64,000 nucleotides of DNA. Origin: Paenibacillus sp. FSL K6-3182 (lineage in GTDB: Bacteria > Bacillota > Bacilli > Paenibacillales > Paenibacillaceae). A model generated the notes under the pieces. The model did not search any database. It worked only from the letters and a program-made list of their open reading frames with translations, and was not told the DNA's origin. The position numbers and the translations under genes are program-made. Shown here piece by piece: positions 60,993 through 64,000 of the stretch (positions within the stretch are counted from its first letter, which is position 1; each line of letters opens with the position of its first letter). The stretch covers positions 4,769,501 through 4,833,500 of the forward strand of contig NZ_CP150265.1 of the NCBI RefSeq assembly GCF_037976325.1, in the 5' to 3' direction.

Positions 60993-63011
60993 ATGATGTT
61001 GGTGTTTCAAGAAAGAAGGAAAAGCAGGAAAGCTTGGGCTCCCGCCCTGCTCGCAGCAGTGATCGCCTTTTCGGCCATCTCATTTCCTGCAAGGAGCGTT
61101 GAGGCAGCAGATGCAGCTGGCCCCAAGGATGCTAAGGAAGTTGAGGCGTTTGTCGATGAGTTCTTTAAACGTCCAGAGGTTGCGAGCTCGCTAGCTGGAA
61201 GTGCAGTGGTAGTGGTGGGCAATGATAAAGTGCTGCTGAACAAAGGTTATGGTTATGCCGATGTGGAGAGCAAGAAACCTGTTGATCCTGATAAAACCAT
61301 GTTCAGAATAGCTTCCATATCCAAAGTGTTTACAGCAACAGCCGTCATGCAGCTCGTAGAAGAAGGCAAAATAGATTTGGATCAGGATGTAAGCCCCTAT
61401 TTGAAAGGTGTGACGATTCCCAATAAGACCGGCAGCAAACTAACGATGCGACATTTATTGACTCATACAACAGGTTTCGACAAAACAGATGTGTTGACTG
61501 CTCCAGATGCGACCCGCAAAGACTATCCTCTCGAACAATATATTAAAGAGAATTTACCTACCATCGTGCGTAAGCCGGGAGCGGCTTATCGCTATGATAA
61601 TTTAGCTTTCAATTATCAAGGATTAATCGTGCAAAATGTGACTGGCAAGCCATTCGAACAAGTCATTGATGATCAAATATTCCGTCCGCTGCAAATGACA
61701 AACAGTGATTTCCGGATGACGGATAAAGTACTGGAAAACCTTGCTACAGGCTATAACCAATTAAAGGAGCCTTGGCCGCAATACCAGCTCATGCCTACAA
61801 TAGCGCCAGACGGGGGCATGTTCGCAACAGGCACGGATATGAGCAAATTTATGCTCGCTCAATTAAATGGCGGCAAGCTTGGTGAAAATCGTATTTTACA
61901 GGAAAATACAGTTAAGGAGATGCAGCGGGTACAGGTTGGCATTCATTCAGAAATTCCGAACATGGCTTTAGGTTTTGAGATGTTTTTCCAAGAACATTTC
62001 AATGGTGAGACTGTCATTGGAAAGGGCGGAGATTTGGAGGGCTATCATTCGTGGATGTGGCTGCTGCCTGAACAAAAGGTAGGCGGATTTGTTGTAACGA
62101 ACAGCGATGCCAGCGATATACGTGAGCAGCTGTTCGCCGCGTTTATGGATCATTATTACCCTAAAACAGAGAAAGAGCGGCCAGCTATTACACTTACCAA
62201 GGCACAATTAGCACACTTTGAAGGCAGCTACCAGTATTTGCGCGCCCCGCTCATTTATTACAAAGTAAAGGCTGAAGATGGTTATTTATCCGTTGCCGGA
62301 CCCAATAGCACCAGGAAACTAAAACCCGTTGGCGAGCTGCTGTTCCAAGATGAAGATGGAAAACTTGGCGCATTTAAAAAAGATGAAGCTGGCAATATCT
62401 CATACTTTTATTATTTACTTATTGATGCTTGGTGCGAACGCATAACCCCATCACCCAACTATTCAGACGTACCGCGCAATCATCCATATGCCGATGACAT
62501 TTATACTTTACGTGATTTGGGCGGGGTTTTGAATCAAACGTCTACTCTTTTCGAACCAGATGGAAAAACGACTCGTGCACAATTCGCAGCTCAGATTGTA
62601 CAACTAGCTGGTATTACCAAATCACACCAGCCCTCTAATTTCGCGGATCTAAAGGCTCATCCATATGAAACAGAAATTCAAACCTTGCTAGAGATTCACG
62701 TATTAAGCGGTACTTCAGCCCAGAGGTTTGAACCAGACCGAACGATTACAAGGGAAGAAGCTGCTGTCATTATCTATCGATTATCACGTTTTCTTGGTTT
62801 CCCTCCCATTCCAGCGAAGCTGAGCGGCAAGACTTCAGGTTGGGCTGAAGAAGCGGTTCAATTCATTGTTGGAGCTCGTTTATATGGACCAGAAATAAAA
62901 TCGACAGATGAAGGTACAGATTTTCGTTCGAAAGATCCGCTGCTCAAAAAGGAAGCTGCTGCGATTTTAAACCGTTTCGCTAAATTGTTTGCGTCAAGTG
63001 CAGGCATCTAA
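60993..63011 (+). CDS. Beta-lactamase-fold serine hydrolase with three C-terminal SLH repeats
   Basis: 672 residues, start after AAAGGATGG. Signal peptide (to about 38). Residues 45-385 are a class C beta-lactamase/PBP4*-type domain with S108-x-x-K111 in IASISKVF, Y201-x-N203 in YRYDNLAFN, and KGGDLEGYHSW in the KTG position. A linker domain follows (about 400-490), then three SLH repeats (NHPYADDIYTLRDLGG, AHPYETEIQTLLEIHVL, TSGWAEEAVQFIVGARL). It is therefore wall-anchored. The family includes esterases, D-aminopeptidases and peptidoglycan hydrolases as well as beta-lactamases; activity on wall or ester substrates is more likely than antibiotic resistance. Confidence 0.9.
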   Translation: MMLVFQERRKSRKAWAPALLAAVIAFSAISFPARSVEAADAAGPKDAKEVEAFVDEFFKRPEVASSLAGSAVVVVGNDKVLLNKGYGYADVESKKPVDPDKTMFRIASISKVFTATAVMQLVEEGKIDLDQDVSPYLKGVTIPNKTGSKLTMRHLLTHTTGFDKTDVLTAPDATRKDYPLEQYIKENLPTIVRKPGAAYRYDNLAFNYQGLIVQNVTGKPFEQVIDDQIFRPLQMTNSDFRMTDKVLENLATGYNQLKEPWPQYQLMPTIAPDGGMFATGTDMSKFMLAQLNGGKLGENRILQENTVKEMQRVQVGIHSEIPNMALGFEMFFQEHFNGETVIGKGGDLEGYHSWMWLLPEQKVGGFVVTNSDASDIREQLFAAFMDHYYPKTEKERPAITLTKAQLAHFEGSYQYLRAPLIYYKVKAEDGYLSVAGPNSTRKLKPVGELLFQDEDGKLGAFKKDEAGNISYFYYLLIDAWCERITPSPNYSDVPRNHPYADDIYTLRDLGGVLNQTSTLFEPDGKTTRAQFAAQIVQLAGITKSHQPSNFADLKAHPYETEIQTLLEIHVLSGTSAQRFEPDRTITREEAAVIIYRLSRFLGFPPIPAKLSGKTSGWAEEAVQFIVGARLYGPEIKSTDEGTDFRSKDPLLKKEAAAILNRFAKLFASSAGI

Positions 63012-63013
63012 TA

Positions 63014-63068
63014 CAAAAAAAGACTGCGTAGTCGCCCTTCATCAAGGCGAACTATGCAGTCTTTTTTT
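63014..63068. terminator. Terminator after the SLH serine-hydrolase gene
   Basis: AAAAAAAGACTGC...CGCC-loop-GGCG...GCAGTCTTTTTTT stem with flanking A- and T-runs, about 10 bp after the stop codon; also usable by the convergent HNH gene. Confidence 0.88.
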
Positions 63069-63133
63069 GTATAAACGTCAGTTGTTACGAAAGCAGTACA
63101 ACATACGGATCACTCAATCATTCATTAATGCTT

Positions 63134-63778
63134 CTAAGGAATAAGCTCATCACCGTTCATAAACGTTTGCAGGTCTTGATCCGCCTTCGATTGGTTGCAA
63201 GCATTGCAAGCACAGACGCAATTATCCGGCGTTGTATGCCCGCCCTTAGCGCGCGGCAGCATGTGATCGATCGTATCCCCCTGCTCCCCGCAAAAATAAC
63301 AAACGTGATGGTCACGCTCCAAGATGTAGCGCCGGAATTCCTTATTGCTGAACAATCGGCGTATCGTATGGCGATTGACGATAACCGCAGCATGCTCCTT
63401 CACCAGCGTTATCGCAAGTTCTGGCTCAATTTCTTGATACCAGCGCCGTCCTTTATCCGTCTTGCCTCTCATCCAAATCGTACCTTGACGCGTAGGCTTT
63501 AGTACTGCCGGATCATTCGGCAGCGTTATGGATGTCAACGGTGGAACCGGGAATGGTTTGCGGGGATGAGCTTTTCTTCGTATTGCTTTATAATCATTAA
63601 GTTGAACATCAGGCAATGAAGCTAAAGCCGCTTTCTCTTGCCTGCAAGCTCGGCATGCACCGCGCCTTGCACCAGCGCCGGCTCGTTTGCCCGTTCGCCG
63701 CAGAAACTCAGAGAGCGGTTTCGTTTCCTTGCAAATAACGCATGGTTTGGTAGCAAGAGGTTCTGTATCATCCATCAT
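63134..63778 (-). CDS. HNH endonuclease-domain protein with N-terminal zinc motif
   Basis: 214 residues. N-terminal Cys pairs (KPCVICKETKPLSEFLRR with RGACRACRQEK) look like a small zinc-binding recruit domain. The C-terminal HNH motif is complete: RDHHVCYFCGEQGDTIDHMLP, RAKGGHTTPDNCVCACNACN. HNH nucleases of this type are widespread stand-alone genes of uncertain role (phage-like, homing or repair). No partner methyltransferase or phage genes are visible, and none is seen within the window. Confidence 0.88.
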   Translation of the reverse strand: MMDDTEPLATKPCVICKETKPLSEFLRRTGKRAGAGARRGACRACRQEKAALASLPDVQLNDYKAIRRKAHPRKPFPVPPLTSITLPNDPAVLKPTRQGTIWMRGKTDKGRRWYQEIEPELAITLVKEHAAVIVNRHTIRRLFSNKEFRRYILERDHHVCYFCGEQGDTIDHMLPRAKGGHTTPDNCVCACNACNQSKADQDLQTFMNGDELIP

Positions 63779-63880
63779 TTTTTCCGGAGCATATAATTAG
63801 CTATGCAGCCGAATTCGTCCCCTCGTGTTTTTATACTATTGTAGCATTAATATAGGTTCGAGGGGGAAATGGCACATAAC

Positions 63881-64000
63881 CTATGATTCCAATAAACCGT
63901 ATTTCCTCTTGAAGCGCTGCAATATGGCAATCCAGCTGCTCCCAAACACGGCAAGAAAAAAAACATTGGACAGCGCATGCGCAAGATCAAAATAAAAGCT
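63881..64000 (-). CDS. C-terminal end of a probable ECF transporter S-component (truncated by window)
   Basis: The last 39 codons of a minus-strand gene that continues past the right edge. The sequence YFDLAHALSNVFFLAVFGSS then WIAILQRFKRKYG ends at TAG 63881. The pattern F-D-L-x-H-A-L-x-N followed by a final helix and basic tail is typical of the last helix of energy-coupling-factor S-components. The substrate (a vitamin or metal precursor) cannot be told from this fragment. Confidence 0.55.
   Translation of the reverse strand, partial: SFYFDLAHALSNVFFLAVFGSSWIAILQRFKRKYGLLES

Noticed and set aside
60993..63011. Antibiotic-resistance beta-lactamase
   Set aside because: Size, SLH anchoring and family resemblance to esterase/PBP4*-type hydrolases make resistance unlikely; motifs alone cannot establish it.
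63134..63778. HNH gene as a sign of a phage or mobile element
   Set aside because: No integrase, transposase, terminal repeats or phage genes are near it; stand-alone HNH genes are common.
1..64000. tRNA, rRNA or riboswitch genes
   Set aside because: No cloverleaf with TTCGAATC-type T-arm, rRNA core sequence or recognisable riboswitch core was noticed by eye; a covariance-model scan would be needed to exclude small ones.

Overview
The window looks like a chromosomal segment of a spore-forming, plant-polysaccharide-degrading Paenibacillus or close relative (Bacillota, Paenibacillaceae). The evidence is an alpha/beta-type small acid-soluble spore protein, several S-layer-homology (SLH) proteins, LacI and AraC regulators beside glycosidase genes, sugar ABC transporters with no local ATPase, AGGAGG-type ribosome sites, catabolite-response-element-like sites and many strong rho-independent terminators. 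No tRNA, rRNA, CRISPR array, transposase or phage module was seen.

Layout. 1-4.4 kb: L-fucose/rhamnose-type catabolic operon (FucI isomerase, class II aldolase, FGGY kinase cut by the window edge) divergent from a LacI regulator, with a palindromic operator between them. 4.4-6.5 kb: candidate surface genes (C1q-like protein, TPR glycosyltransferase, Pro/Glu-rich peptide). 6.6-12.6 kb: epimerase plus aldo/keto reductase, a lipoprotein, AraC regulator divergent from GH4 alpha-galactosidase, and a cupin protein. 12.6-23.3 kb: a four-gene operon encoding a cohesin-3xSLH surface protein, a TlpA-like thioredoxin, and two giant secreted enzymes (GH127/146 and GH2) that each end in cohesin-FIVAR-dockerin. 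23.5-26.3 kb: GH51 arabinofuranosidase, a Cys-rich DUF6171-type protein and an esterase. 26.5-34.6 kb: mostly housekeeping or accessory genes (aldo/keto reductase, NlpC/P60, hydrolase, ligase-like protein lacking its lysine, SASP, FabV, cold-shock protein, CAP lipoprotein, HisC). 34.8-60.6 kb: a large mannan-utilisation locus. 61-64 kb: beta-lactamase-fold hydrolase with SLH domains, HNH endonuclease and the end of an ECF transporter S-component.

How the genes work together. The 12.6-25.3 kb block suggests a miniature cell-surface enzyme assembly for arabinose- and galactose-containing plant glycans. An SLH-anchored cohesin could capture dockerin-bearing enzymes, and because the enzymes carry their own cohesins they could also chain together. 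Released arabinosides could be finished by the cytoplasmic GH51. The 34.8-54.0 kb run is about 19 kb and 12 genes on one strand, tightly spaced or overlapping. It combines two solute-binding proteins, two permease pairs, an unusual DUF5696/Yip1/NHL-TPR membrane trio, two GH26 mannanases, an SGNH esterase and a GH2 beta-mannosidase. Beyond it lie a LacI regulator, a secreted GH5 mannanase and a GH26-SLH mannanase. Mannan would be cut at the surface, imported as oligosaccharides, deacetylated and finished inside the cell.

The most noteworthy items are the cohesin/dockerin/SLH operon, the DUF5696-Yip1-NHL/TPR transporter cassette, the lysine-less DNA ligase-like protein, and a short remnant of a sialate O-acetylesterase-like gene in frame behind the GH5 stop codon. 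All functional statements rest on motif recognition by eye; no database search was run.
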